A stretch of 64,000 nucleotides of DNA, taken from Pseudomonas gozinkensis. GTDB taxonomy: Bacteria; Pseudomonadota; Gammaproteobacteria; Pseudomonadales; Pseudomonadaceae. The position numbers were made by a program, and so were the translations under genes. Shown piece by piece: positions 36,630-44,657 of this stretch; within the stretch, counting starts at the first letter, position 1, and the number at the start of each line of letters is the position of its first letter. The stretch covers positions 1,700,501-1,764,500 of the forward strand of contig NZ_CP062253.1 of NCBI RefSeq assembly GCF_014863585.1, read 5' to 3'. Under the pieces are notes generated by a model that did not search any database, was not told the origin of the DNA, and was given only the letters and a program-made list of their open reading frames with translations.

Positions 36630-36645
36630 GTAAAGCTTGGGTAAA
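36630..36645. promoter_or_regulatory. Putative CpxR box
   Basis: Direct repeat GTAAA-GCTTGG-GTAAA, fitting the enterobacterial CpxR consensus GTAAA(N4-8)GTAAA. It lies 84 bp upstream of the Spy/CpxP start and 38 bp past the regulator's stop, so it would make the chaperone gene a direct target. Confidence 0.65.
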
Positions 36646-36682
36646 CACGTTTTCGCGCCGACCTGACAAAACTGACAGACGA

Positions 36683-37360
36683 TCAGAGGCTGTAGTAGTA
36701 GCCACGACTGCGCAGGGCGACGATGCGCGGGCGGCCGTCGGGGTGCGGGCCGATCTTTTTGCGCAGGTTGCTGACGTGCATGTCGAGGCTGCGGTCGTAC
36801 AGGGTCAGCTTGCGGCCGAGGGCGATCTGCGCCAGTTCCTGTTTGTCCAGCGGCTCGCCCGGTTGCTTGAGCAAGGCTTCGAGCAGGCGGCTTTCGGAGA
36901 CGGTGAGGGTGAATTCCTTTTCGTCGATGCTGACCACGCCGCGCACCGGGCTGAAGCTCAGGTCGCCCAGTTCGAGCTGGGTCGACACGGCGGCCGGGTG
37001 ACTGCGGCGCAGCACGGCGCGCAGGCGGGCGGTCAGTTCGCGCGGATCGCAGGGTTTGGCCAGGTAGTCGTCGGCGCCCAGTTCCAGGCCGAGGATCCGG
37101 TCCAGCGGTTCGCCCCGGGCCGAGAGCATCAGTACCGGCAGGTCGGCGTGATCGCTGCGCAGTTGCTTGAGCAGTTCCAGACCGCTGCCGTCGGGCAGCA
37201 TCACGTCCAGCACCACGGCCGCCGGCGCGGTTTCGGCCAGCGCCTTGCGGGCGCTCTGACCATCGTGGCAGGCCCGGACCTGAAAGCCTTCCTGGCTCAG
37301 CCAGCTACTCAGGAGCTCACACAGCTCCACGTCATCATCAATCAGTAACAGCTCGCTCAT
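36683..37360 (-). CDS. cpxR: OmpR/PhoB-family response regulator, Cpx type
   Basis: A 225-residue regulator: receiver domain with acidic pocket DDD (8-10), phospho-acceptor D52 in VVLDVMLPDG and Lys in LAKPCDP; C-terminal winged helix with SLDMHVSNLRKKIG and a GYYYSL end. It lies 7 bp after the coiled-coil gene, so they are co-transcribed, and upstream of the chaperone and kinase genes. Expected role: transcription response to envelope stress. Confidence 0.88.
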   Translation of the reverse strand: MSELLLIDDDVELCELLSSWLSQEGFQVRACHDGQSARKALAETAPAAVVLDVMLPDGSGLELLKQLRSDHADLPVLMLSARGEPLDRILGLELGADDYLAKPCDPRELTARLRAVLRRSHPAAVSTQLELGDLSFSPVRGVVSIDEKEFTLTVSESRLLEALLKQPGEPLDKQELAQIALGRKLTLYDRSLDMHVSNLRKKIGPHPDGRPRIVALRSRGYYYSL

Positions 37361-37367
37361 GACTCAC

Positions 37368-37778
37368 TCAATTTAGCCATTGCCGACGTTTTCGGCTTGC
37401 TCCACTGGCAAAGATACCGCAGAGCAGCGCCAATAGCGCTACCCCGGCCCCGGTGACGAACCATTGCTGCTGTTCGGTCAGCAGGCGCGGCAGCGGGCTG
37501 GCCTGGGCTTCCTTGAGTTGCAGCTTTAGACGCTGGTTCTCCTGGCGCAACCGGGCAAGCTGGGCGCTTTCGCGGGTGTTGTCGGCATTTTGCAGTTGTT
37601 TGTTCAGTTCTTCCCGTTGCTGCTCGCTGGCCTTCAGGCGCTGCTGTAACTCGGTGATCTGACTGCCGGCGCTCAACGACAGCGGCGTGGAGTTGCCGCC
37701 TTCGGTGCTTTCTTCACCATGGGCGGGCGCCATGATCGACAACGTGACCAACATCAGACACAACGGACCCTTGCGCAT
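37368..37778 (-). CDS. Coiled-coil, C-tail-anchored membrane protein
   Basis: A 136-residue protein with a signal peptide (MRKGPLCLMLVTLSIMAPAHG), a long coiled coil (SQITELQQRLKASEQQREEL...RLRQENQRLKLQLKEAQA) and one C-terminal helix (WFVTGAGVALLALLCGIFASG) before RKRRQWLN. The layout matches the C-terminal half of YgiM/TIGR04211 proteins but without their SH3 domain. ATG 37778 has AGGAG. It is first in the operon with the response regulator, hinting at an envelope function. I do not recognise a named family. Confidence 0.75.
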   Translation of the reverse strand: MRKGPLCLMLVTLSIMAPAHGEESTEGGNSTPLSLSAGSQITELQQRLKASEQQREELNKQLQNADNTRESAQLARLRQENQRLKLQLKEAQASPLPRLLTEQQQWFVTGAGVALLALLCGIFASGASRKRRQWLN

Positions 37779-37898
37779 CGCGACTCCTGTTTCCAAATGG
37801 ATATTGGGCAGGTTGTCGGCCGGCAAACGAGAATAATGAGCGATTGAGAACGCGATGAACCGACAAGGTTCATCGCGTGGCGGTATTGGCGGGGAAGG

Positions 37899-38198
37899 TT
37901 ACGGCAGGACTTGCTTGAACGGCTTGACGATTACGTTGGCGTAGACACCGGCGGCGATGTACGGGTCGGCATCGGCCCAGGCTTGCGCCGCGCTCAGGGA
38001 ATCGAATTCGGCAACGATCAGGCTGCCGCTGAAACCTGCTGCGCCCGGATCATTGCTGTCGACCGCCGGGTGCGGGCCGGCCAGCACGATACGGCCTTCG
38101 CCCTTGAGCACTTGCAGGCGTTCAAGGTGTGCCGGGCGCGCAGCGAGGCGGGCTTCCAGGGAGTTGGCGACGTCGGTGGCAATGATGGCGTAGAGCAT
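37899..38198 (-). CDS. YciI-family protein
   Basis: A 99-residue ferredoxin-like-fold protein ([51 protein letters not shown]). The His/Asp pair typical of YciI is partly visible ([14 protein letters not shown]). It starts one base after the stop of yciB (TGACATG), so translation is coupled. Function uncharacterised. Confidence 0.9.
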   Translation of the reverse strand: MLYAIIATDVANSLEARLAARPAHLERLQVLKGEGRIVLAGPHPAVDSNDPGAAGFSGSLIVAEFDSLSAAQAWADADPYIAAGVYANVIVKPFKQVLP

Positions 38199-38199
38199 G

Positions 38200-38796
38200 T
38201 CAGTCCTCGGTTTTTGGCGTTGTGGTATCGGCGTCGTGCAGGTGACGGGACAGGTAGATGCCCTGAGCGACCAGGAACAGCACGGTCAAGCCCAGGCTGC
38301 CGAACACCTTGAAGTCCACCCAGTAGTCCTGGAAGGTGAACGCGACGAACAGGTTGGCGGCGCCGCAGAACAGGAAAAAGGCGATCCAGGCGATGTTCAG
38401 GCGCGTCCAGACAGCGTCCGGCAGGGTCAGCGCGTGGCCCATGATGCGTTTGATCAGCAGGCGGTCACCGATGAAATGGCTGCCGATGAAGGCCAGTGCG
38501 AACAGCCAGTTGACCACCGGGGCTTTCCATTTCAGGAAGGTTTCGCTGTGAAAGGCCAGGGTCAGGCTGCCGAACACGAGGCAGGCGACCAGCGTCAGCC
38601 ACTGGCTCTTCTCCAGCTTGCGCTGCTTGATGAAGATCGCGCCGTACACCACCAGGGAGCTGATGATCAGCATGGCAGTGGCACTGTAAATGCCGCCTAC
38701 CGTCAGTTCATGGCCGGCAACGTCGACGGTGCGTGGATCGAGTTTGTAGACGATGAAGAACAGCAGAAGCGGGATGAAATCGATGAATTGTTTCAC
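38200..38796 (-). CDS. yciB: Inner-membrane septation protein A (YciB/IspZ)
   Basis: A 198-residue protein with five to six helices. GTG 38796 gives the family start [18 protein letters not shown]; an ATG at 38835 would add 13 unsupported residues. Conserved core: [23 protein letters not shown] and [23 protein letters not shown]. YciB proteins affect cell-envelope synthesis and septation. It is divergent from the PHP gene. Confidence 0.92.
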   Translation of the reverse strand: MKQFIDFIPLLLFFIVYKLDPRTVDVAGHELTVGGIYSATAMLIISSLVVYGAIFIKQRKLEKSQWLTLVACLVFGSLTLAFHSETFLKWKAPVVNWLFALAFIGSHFIGDRLLIKRIMGHALTLPDAVWTRLNIAWIAFFLFCGAANLFVAFTFQDYWVDFKVFGSLGLTVLFLVAQGIYLSRHLHDADTTTPKTED

Positions 38797-38883
38797 AGTG
38801 AGAGCCAGAAGCTGGATGTGGCGGCATAATAACAAACATATGGGCGCGCGATAGCGCCAGCTGATTTGAGGTTACACATCCCC

Positions 38884-39747
38884 GTGAATGTTGATTTGCA
38901 CTGCCACAGCACGGCCTCCGATGGCGCCCTGGCGCCTGCGGCACTGGTTGCGCGTGCGTTCGAGAACGGCGTGCGAGTCCTGGCCCTGACCGATCACGAC
39001 ACCCTCGAAGGCCTCGCCGAAGCGCGCACGGCCGCCGAGGCGCTGGGCATGCAACTGGTCAACGGCGTCGAGTTGTCCTGCACTTGGGGCGGGGCGACCA
39101 TTCACGTTCTCGGCTACGGTTTCGACGTCAACGCCGCACCGTTGGTCGAGGCAATTGCGCAGTTGCACGACGGCCGCTGGCTGAGGTCAGAAGAAATAAG
39201 CCGCAAGCTCGCGCTCAAGGGCATGCCGAATGCGCTCGACGGCGCGCGGCAGATCCAACAGGAACTGGGCGACAGCGGCAACGCGCCGGCCCGCCCGCAT
39301 TTTGCCGACTGGATGGTGCGTGAAGGTTTTGTAAAGGATCGCGCCGAGGCGTTTCGCAAATGGCTCGGCGCCGGCAAGCTGGGGGACGTCAAGCAACACT
39401 GGCCGACCCTCGAAGACACCGTCGGCACGCTGCGCGCCGCCGGCGCCTGGGTCAGCCTGGCGCATCCGTGGCACTACGATTTCACCCGCAGCAAGCGCCG
39501 AAAGCTGATTGCCGACTATATTCAAGCGGGCGGGCACGCGATTGAAGTGGTCAACGGTCACCAGCCTGCGGAACAGGTGGGCAGCCTGGCAATCCTTGCC
39601 CGTGAGTTCGGTCTGCTGGTCAGCGCCGGCAGTGATTTCCATGGCCCTGGTGGCTGGTCCGAGATCGGCCAGTACCGGCCGGTGCCGGAGGACCTTCCAC
39701 CCCTGTGGTGTCGGTTCAAACATGACACAGTTATTGCCGCCGTCTGA
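38884..39747 (+). CDS. PHP-domain phosphoesterase (RNase AM / YciV-like)
   Basis: A 287-residue protein. GTG 38884 gives VNVDLHCHSTASDGAL; a TTG at 38866 is also possible. Metal-site motifs of the PHP fold: DLHCHS, TDHDT, GVELSC, SLAHPWHYDF and AGSDFHGP. The E. coli orthologue YciV (RNase AM) is a 5'-3' exonuclease trimming rRNA 5' ends and acting on 3',5'-bisphosphonucleotides. It is the first gene of a plus-strand run to rluB; the next start is 13 bp past its stop. Confidence 0.9.
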   Translation: MNVDLHCHSTASDGALAPAALVARAFENGVRVLALTDHDTLEGLAEARTAAEALGMQLVNGVELSCTWGGATIHVLGYGFDVNAAPLVEAIAQLHDGRWLRSEEISRKLALKGMPNALDGARQIQQELGDSGNAPARPHFADWMVREGFVKDRAEAFRKWLGAGKLGDVKQHWPTLEDTVGTLRAAGAWVSLAHPWHYDFTRSKRRKLIADYIQAGGHAIEVVNGHQPAEQVGSLAILAREFGLLVSAGSDFHGPGGWSEIGQYRPVPEDLPPLWCRFKHDTVIAAV

Positions 39748-39760
39748 ACAGGTAGAGAAT

Positions 39761-40390
39761 GTGAGTCAATTTTTCCAGATTCATCCGGAAAACCCGCAAG
39801 CGCGCCTGATCAAACAGGCCGTCGAGATCATCCGCAAGGGCGGGGTGGTGGTCTATCCCACGGACTCTTCCTACGCAATCGGTTGCCAGATCGGCGACAA
39901 GAACGGCATCGAGCGCGTTCGACGCCTGCGTCAGCTCGACGAGAAGCACAATTTCGCGCTGATCTGCAGCGACCTGTCGCAACTGGGCAATTACGCCAAG
40001 ATCGACACCGGGACCTTTCGAATCCTGAAGGCCCACTTGCCGGGGCCGTACACCTTCATTCTCAACGCCACCCGCGAAGTGCCGCGCCTGCTGCTGCATC
40101 CGAAGAAACGCACCATCGGTCTGCGGGTGCCGAGCCATCCGATCGCGTTGGCGCTGCTGGCCGAACTGGGCGAGCCGCTGATGAGCGTGACCCTGATCAT
40201 GCCGGGCGATGAAGACCCGCTGAGCGATCCGTACGAAATGCGCCAGTTGCTCGAGCATCAGGTCGATCTGATCATCGACGGCGGTTTTGGCGGCATCAAG
40301 GCCTCCACCGTGATCGACCTCACGGGCGATGATCCGGAAGTGGTCCGCGTCGGTTGCGGCGATCCGGCTCCATTCATGGTCGAGGCCTGA
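39761..40390 (+). CDS. YciO/Sua5/YrdC-family protein (threonylcarbamoyl-AMP synthase-like)
   Basis: A 209-residue protein from GTG 39761 (VSQFFQIHPENPQ). The YrdC fold is recognised by GGVVVYPTDSSYAIGC, HLPGPYTFIL and KRTIGLRVPSHP. It belongs to the YciO branch, a paralogue of TsaC whose own role is unclear, although some annotate it as threonylcarbamoyladenylate synthase. Its TGA stop abuts the scpA ATG with no gap. Confidence 0.88.
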   Translation: MSQFFQIHPENPQARLIKQAVEIIRKGGVVVYPTDSSYAIGCQIGDKNGIERVRRLRQLDEKHNFALICSDLSQLGNYAKIDTGTFRILKAHLPGPYTFILNATREVPRLLLHPKKRTIGLRVPSHPIALALLAELGEPLMSVTLIMPGDEDPLSDPYEMRQLLEHQVDLIIDGGFGGIKASTVIDLTGDDPEVVRVGCGDPAPFMVEA

Positions 40391-41209
40391 ATGTCCGCAG
40401 TGGAAACCGTTGATCCCCAGGCCGGTGCCCAGCAGGAACTGCCGTTTGCCATGGTCTATGGCCAGGCAGTCACGGAAATGCCGCTGGACCTGTACATCCC
40501 GCCCGATGCGCTGGAAGTCTTCCTCGAAGCCTTCGAAGGCCCGCTCGACCTGCTGCTGTACCTGATCCGCAAACAGAACATCAATATCCTCGACATCCCG
40601 GTGGCGGAAATCACCCGCCAGTACATGGGTTATGTCGAGCTGATGCAGTCGGTGCGCCTGGAACTGGCCGCCGAGTACCTGGTGATGGCCGCGATGCTGG
40701 CCGAGATCAAGTCGCGGATGCTGCTGCCCCGGGCCGAAACCGTCGAGGACGAAGAAGACGACCCGCGCGCCGAACTGATCCGCCGCCTGCAGGAATACGA
40801 ACGCTTCAAGGCCGCCGCCGAAGGCATCGACGGCCTTAGCCGGGTCGGTCGCGACGTGATCGTGCCCAAGCTCGACGCCCCGGAAGCCCGTGCGCGCAAG
40901 CTGTTGCCGGACGTGGCACTGGAAGAAATCCTGATGTCCATGGCCGAAGTGCTGCGCCGGGGCGACATGTTCGAAAGCCATCAGGTCAGCCGCGAGGCGC
41001 TGTCCACCCGCGAGCGCATGAGCGATGTGCTGGAGCGGCTCAAGGGCGGCGGGTTTGTGCCGTTCGTCGAGCTGTTCACCGCCGAGGAGGGCAAGCTCGG
41101 GGTGGTGGTGACCTTCATGGCGATCCTTGAACTGGTCAAGGAATCCCTGATCGAGCTGGTGCAGAATGAGCCGTTCGCCGCGATCCACGTGCGAGCCCGA
41201 GCCGAATAA
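40391..41209 (+). CDS. scpA: Segregation and condensation protein A
   Basis: A 272-residue kleisin that joins SMC heads with ScpB in chromosome organisation. Characteristic EAFEGPLDLLLYLIRKQNINILDIPVAEIT and YLVMAAMLAEIKSRMLLP; C-terminal winged helix near VVVTFMAILELVKESLIELVQ. The first ~40 residues are a Pseudomonas-type extension. It starts directly after yciO and ends 11 bp before scpB. Confidence 0.95.
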   Translation: MSAVETVDPQAGAQQELPFAMVYGQAVTEMPLDLYIPPDALEVFLEAFEGPLDLLLYLIRKQNINILDIPVAEITRQYMGYVELMQSVRLELAAEYLVMAAMLAEIKSRMLLPRAETVEDEEDDPRAELIRRLQEYERFKAAAEGIDGLSRVGRDVIVPKLDAPEARARKLLPDVALEEILMSMAEVLRRGDMFESHQVSREALSTRERMSDVLERLKGGGFVPFVELFTAEEGKLGVVVTFMAILELVKESLIELVQNEPFAAIHVRARAE

Positions 41210-41220
41210 CGAGTCCCGAT

Positions 41221-42240
41221 ATGAACCTGACTGAACCCCGCGAGCTGGCGTCCCTGCTTGAAGCCTTTCTGTTGGCCTCGGGAAAGCCGCAATCCCTTGA
41301 GCGCCTGTATGAACTGTTCGAGGAAGGCGAACGCCCGGAACCGCCGGTCTTCAAAAAAGCCCTGACCCTGCTCGGCAAATCCTGCGAGGGCCGGGCGTTC
41401 GAGCTCAAGGAAGTCGCCTCCGGCTATCGCCTGCAAATCCGCGAGAAGTTCGCGCCTTGGGTCGGCCGTTTGTGGGAAGAACGTCCGCAGCGTTACTCCC
41501 GGGCACTGCTGGAAACCATGGCGCTGATCGCCTATCGCCAGCCGATCACCCGGGGCGAAATCGAGGACGTGCGGGGCGTGGCGGTCAACACCAACATCGT
41601 CAAGACGTTGATCGAGCGCGAGTGGATCCGCATCGTCGGTTACCGCGATGTGCCGGGCAAACCGGCGATGTTCGCCACCACAAAGGCGTTTCTCGACCAC
41701 TTCAACCTGAAGAACCTCGACGACCTGCCGCCGCTGGCCGAGCTGCGCGAGATCGAGGCGGACCCGGTGCTCGACTTCGACGACGCCCCCGTGCCGCCGG
41801 GCTTGCAGGAGCTGGCCGACGCCAGCGCCGAGCCGGAAGAGCCGAAAGAGGAAACCAGTTTTCACACGCTGCTGCTGGAGCTGGACAGCATGGAGGAGGG
41901 GATCAAGACCGACTTCGACGACTTGCTGCGTGACGGGGTGGGCGGTGAATCGATGCCGAGCGGGGTTGAGTACGATCCGGTCGAGCCGTCGGTTGAGGGT
42001 GAGTCCGAATCTGAATTCGAGCCTGAATTTGAGTCCGAGTCAGAATTCGAGCCTGAGCCAGAGCAGGAAGACGATGTGCTCGGCGTGGCCGAGGCCCGGG
42101 AAAAGCTGCTGGCCGCCGTCGCCCGGCTCGAACAGCCCGCACCGGAACCCGCCGCCGAGGAAGAACTGAGCGAAGAAGAGGCCGAAGCCCGCGCACTGGC
42201 CGAAGCCATCGAAGCCGAACGCCGCGAGTTCGAGGATTGA
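41221..42240 (+). CDS. scpB: Segregation and condensation protein B
   Basis: A 339-residue protein. Residues 1-170 form the two winged helices of ScpB (EAFLLASGKPQSLERLYELF; ETMALIAYRQPITRGEIEDVRGVAVNTNIVKTL). The C-terminal half is an extension rich in Glu/Ser/Pro with a degenerate ESESEFEPEFESESEFEPEP stretch (about 260-280), absent from ScpB of most bacteria (about 180-200 residues). Function of the tail is unknown; such acidic repeats vary in length between strains. Confidence 0.93.
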   Translation: MNLTEPRELASLLEAFLLASGKPQSLERLYELFEEGERPEPPVFKKALTLLGKSCEGRAFELKEVASGYRLQIREKFAPWVGRLWEERPQRYSRALLETMALIAYRQPITRGEIEDVRGVAVNTNIVKTLIEREWIRIVGYRDVPGKPAMFATTKAFLDHFNLKNLDDLPPLAELREIEADPVLDFDDAPVPPGLQELADASAEPEEPKEETSFHTLLLELDSMEEGIKTDFDDLLRDGVGGESMPSGVEYDPVEPSVEGESESEFEPEFESESEFEPEPEQEDDVLGVAEAREKLLAAVARLEQPAPEPAAEEELSEEEAEARALAEAIEAERREFED

Positions 42241-42242
42241 GC

Positions 42243-42434
42243 ATGACCTCGACCAAGGACCCGTGCATCAGCGTCTGTAAGTTCAGCGACGACATCTGTC
42301 TGGGCTGCGGCCGTAGCAAGCGCGAGATCCGGGCCTGGAAGAAACTCGACAAGGACGACAAGCGCACCGTACTGGCCGAAGCCGCGCTGCGTCTGATCAA
42401 GCTCGGGGCCACCGGTCGGCGGAAAAAGAAATAA
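42243..42434 (+). CDS. DUF1289-family small Cys protein
   Basis: A 63-residue protein with CISVCKFSDDICLGCGRS, the four-Cys motif of DUF1289 (possible Fe-S or zinc site), and a basic tail RRKKK. ATG 42243 follows the scpB stop by 2 bp, so it is in the same operon. Confidence 0.9.
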   Translation: MTSTKDPCISVCKFSDDICLGCGRSKREIRAWKKLDKDDKRTVLAEAALRLIKLGATGRRKKK

Positions 42435-42588
42435 CCTTGCCCTGATCGACTAGTCTCTGATGCGCGCGGGGCCACATCCGCGTATGATTCGCGACCCTTC
42501 GGCGATCCCTTCGCCCGAAAACCCAGATTTCAACGTTTCAGCGGCTCAATTCAGCGCCGCTGAACAGACCACACCGGGAGGTGCCCAG

Positions 42589-43806
42589 ATGAGTGACATC
42601 AATCAGAAAGACGACCAGGAAATCGGCCCAGCAGGCGAAAAGCTGCAGAAAGTCCTCGCCCGTATCGGCGTCGGCTCGCGCCGTGACGTTGAATCCTGGA
42701 TCGCTGCCGGCCGGATCAAGGTCAATGGCAAAGACGCCACCCTGGGTCTGCGTGTCGACATGCACGACGCAATCACCATTGATGGCAAGGTCATCAAGCG
42801 CGAAGAAGCCGCCGAGTCGGTGCGCCGCGTGATCATGTACAACAAGCCCGATGGCGAAATCTGCACCCGTGACGACCCGGAAGGCCGTCCGACCGTGTTC
42901 GACAAGCTGCCGCGTCCGAAAGAAGGTCGCTGGATCAACATCGGTCGTCTCGACATCAACACCACCGGTCTGCTGATGTTCACCACCGATGGTGAACTGG
43001 CCAACCGTCTGATGCACCCGTCCTACGAAATGGACCGTGAATACGCGGTTCGTGTACGTGGCGAAGTCGACGACGAGATGATCGAGCGTCTGAAGGCCGG
43101 CGTTGTGCTGGAAGACGGCCCGGCGCGTTTCACCGACATTCAACAGGCACCGGGCGGCGAAGGCTTCAACCACTGGTATCACTGCGTGGTGATGGAAGGC
43201 CGTAACCGTGAAGTACGTCGCCTGTGGGAATCCCAGGGCCTGGTGGTCAGCCGCCTGAAGCGCGTGCGTTTCGGTCCGGTGTTCCTCAACTCCGATCTGC
43301 CGATGGGCCGCTGGCGCGAAATGAGCCAGTACGAAGTCGACGTGCTGAGTGCCGAAGTCGGTCTGACCCCGGTGGCCATGCCGCAACTGAACGCCAAGAG
43401 CAAAGACAAGCTCGACCGCATGCAGCGCAAGTCGTCGCGTCCGATGGCCCGTACCGAGCGCGTGCGCACCCTGCGTCCGGCCAACGGTGCACCGATTGGC
43501 GCCGGTCCGCGTCCGGTCCGCGAGCCGCAGATCGAAGGCGAGCGTCCGGGTCGCAAGCCGGCAGCGCGTCCGGATGGCGAGCGCGGTCCACGCACTCCGC
43601 GTCCGGCCAATGGCCGTACCGAGCGTGGCGAAGGTCGCGGTACGCCGGTGGCGGATCGTCCAGTCGACACCAAGCGTCCGGCCAAGCCGTCGCCGAAGCG
43701 TCCGGGCATCAAGCTGGCTGACGATGACAAGCCGTCGGGCAAGCGCCGTGGCGCACCGTCCGGTTCCGGCCAGCGTCCGGGTTTCGGTCGCAAGAAGCCG
43801 GAATAA
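42589..43806 (+). CDS. rluB: 23S rRNA pseudouridine(2605) synthase RluB
   Basis: A 405-residue pseudouridine synthase. GGGAGG lies 7 bases before ATG 42589. N-terminal S4 domain (EKLQKVLARIGVGSRRDVESWIAAGRIKVNG), then the RsuA-type catalytic domain with GRLDINTTGLLMFTTDGEL (catalytic Asp) and EGRNREVRRLW. The last ~125 residues are a basic, Pro/Arg/Gly-rich low-complexity tail (RPANGAPIGAGPRPVRE... KRPGIKLADDDKP... GFGRKKPE), probably RNA-binding. Confidence 0.94.
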   Translation: MSDINQKDDQEIGPAGEKLQKVLARIGVGSRRDVESWIAAGRIKVNGKDATLGLRVDMHDAITIDGKVIKREEAAESVRRVIMYNKPDGEICTRDDPEGRPTVFDKLPRPKEGRWINIGRLDINTTGLLMFTTDGELANRLMHPSYEMDREYAVRVRGEVDDEMIERLKAGVVLEDGPARFTDIQQAPGGEGFNHWYHCVVMEGRNREVRRLWESQGLVVSRLKRVRFGPVFLNSDLPMGRWREMSQYEVDVLSAEVGLTPVAMPQLNAKSKDKLDRMQRKSSRPMARTERVRTLRPANGAPIGAGPRPVREPQIEGERPGRKPAARPDGERGPRTPRPANGRTERGEGRGTPVADRPVDTKRPAKPSPKRPGIKLADDDKPSGKRRGAPSGSGQRPGFGRKKPE

Positions 43807-43850
43807 GGCCGTTGTAAGCTTCGAGCGGCGAGCTTCAAGCTGAAAACAGA

Positions 43851-43882
43851 AACGCCAACCTCAGGGTTGGCGTTTTTTTTTT
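43851..43882 (+). terminator. Intrinsic terminator after rluB
   Basis: AACGCCAACC-TCAG-GGTTGGCGTT stem followed by at least nine T residues. A partial AGCTTCGAGCGGC/GAGCTTCAAGCT palindrome precedes it. Confidence 0.95.
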
Positions 43883-44171
43883 TGGAGTTTTTATTTCTTT
43901 TTTTCGGGTGTGTTTTTCTTGTTTTAAAACAAAAAACTTGGCGCCTTTCAAATAGTTAGCCAGCTAAACGTCAATCGCCGGACGCGGCTTCGATGGGTCT
44001 GGAGTGGAAACTTTACGTTACGCGCTGTCAGTGAATATTTACGAAAAAGCCGTAGCCGTCCCATGAATCGGGTGCCTTTGTCGGGCTGTAAGGAAAATCT
44101 GCCGGAGCCAGCCCCGCCGGGCCTTGCGCAGCGCTCTGGCGCGCTTGTTTCAGCGTCGTTTGGAGGGTGAT

Positions 44172-44222
44172 ATGCGCTGCATGCCTGTCGTGCAGGTGCA
44201 TAACAAGAAGGAGGCGCAATGA
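44172..44222 (+). CDS. Putative 16-residue peptide ORF
   Basis: ATG 44172 follows GGAGGG by 6-7 bases. The peptide MRCMPVVQVHNKKEAQ ends with a TGA that overlaps the next ATG (ATGA), a classic translational-coupling arrangement. There is no homology that I recognise. Confidence 0.35.
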   Translation: MRCMPVVQVHNKKEAQ

Positions 44223-44365
44223 ACGCCGATATCCAATTTCACTTCTCCACGTGGGGCGGATTTTCCATCGTCCACGCCGATGGCCTGCAAAGGCCTGACT
44301 CAATTTTTGCAGCCGCCCGGGCCTCCCGGGGTGGACACATGCAATCCCGGCAACCGACACGCTGA
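44219..44365 (+). CDS. Putative 48-residue small protein
   Basis: ATG 44219 has an exceptionally good ribosome site (AAGGAGG, 6 bases away) and overlaps the stop of the preceding 16-residue ORF. The product begins MNADIQFHFSTWGGFSIVHADG and ends RGGHMQSRQPTR; no signal peptide, no known domain. It could be real or a translated part of a regulatory RNA. Confidence 0.4.
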   Translation: MNADIQFHFSTWGGFSIVHADGLQRPDSIFAAARASRGGHMQSRQPTR

Positions 44366-44376
44366 TCCGGCGAGGT

Positions 44377-44405
44377 CTGGCAGCAGGGGGTTAGCGGTGT
44401 ACAAT
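44377..44405 (+). promoter_or_regulatory. Candidate sigma-70 promoter for the aroP leader transcript
   Basis: CTGGCA (44377-44382), 17-bp spacer, TACAAT (44400-44405). It would start the transcript about 120 bases before the leader peptide. The -35 match is only 4 of 6. Confidence 0.4.
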
Positions 44406-44534
44406 GCGCCGCGTTTTAACTGTGACCCTCTGCGTAATCGCGCAAACCTCAAGGTTTATCCGCCTTGTTCACTCCGCCGCGTCACAAGCGTGTCGGGTTC
44501 GATTTCGTCACAGATAAAAACAAACAGGTGACGC

Positions 44535-44597
44535 ATGACCGTTGTAAAAAAGCTGAATTCCTGGTGCCTGCGCTGGGGTTTGATCAAGGTTGGCTGA
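44535..44597 (+). CDS. Leader peptide for the aromatic permease
   Basis: A 20-codon ORF with AGGTGA upstream of ATG 44535. It reads MTVVKKLNSWCLRWGLIKVG with two Trp codons four apart, the signature of a leader that senses charged tRNA-Trp. Its 3' end overlaps the hairpin-forming segment described next. The permease starts 61 bp downstream. Confidence 0.65.
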   Translation: MTVVKKLNSWCLRWGLIKVG

Positions 44598-44642
44598 AAT
44601 CGCAACCTTGCAGCAACGTCTACTGAACATCATCAAACCTTG
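44577..44642 (+). promoter_or_regulatory. Competing hairpins (attenuator-like) upstream of the permease gene
   Basis: CAAGGTT at 44585-44591 can pair with AACCTTG at 44604-44610 or with a second AACCTTG at 44636-44642. GGTTTGAT (44577-44584) also pairs with ATCAAACC (44632-44639). A further CAAGGTTT at 44450-44457 is complementary to AAACCTTG at 44635-44642. Such exclusive pairings next to a Trp-rich peptide are typical of ribosome-mediated attenuation. No clean terminator with a U tract is formed except the CTTTTTC before the ATG, so control could act on translation initiation. Confidence 0.6.
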
Positions 44643-44657
44643 CGTGAGACCTTTTTC

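Larger units (their letters stand above)
43883..44376. other. Gene-poor interval with closely stacked small ORFs
   Basis: About 500 bp lacking any recognised gene. It starts very AT-rich (43883-43970). From 44075 three short frames follow one another: 35 codons (ATG 44075), 16 codons (ATG 44172, preceded by GGAGGG) and 48 codons (ATG 44219, preceded by AAGGAGG). The second and third overlap as ATGA. An imperfect hairpin TGCATGCCTG / CAGGTGCA lies inside the second. It may be a small RNA with a coding segment or a peptide operon. Confidence 0.45.

Noticed and set aside
44028..44360. 110-codon minus-strand frame in the interval before aroP
   Set aside because: No ribosome site or recognisable domain; the plus strand has better-supported short ORFs.
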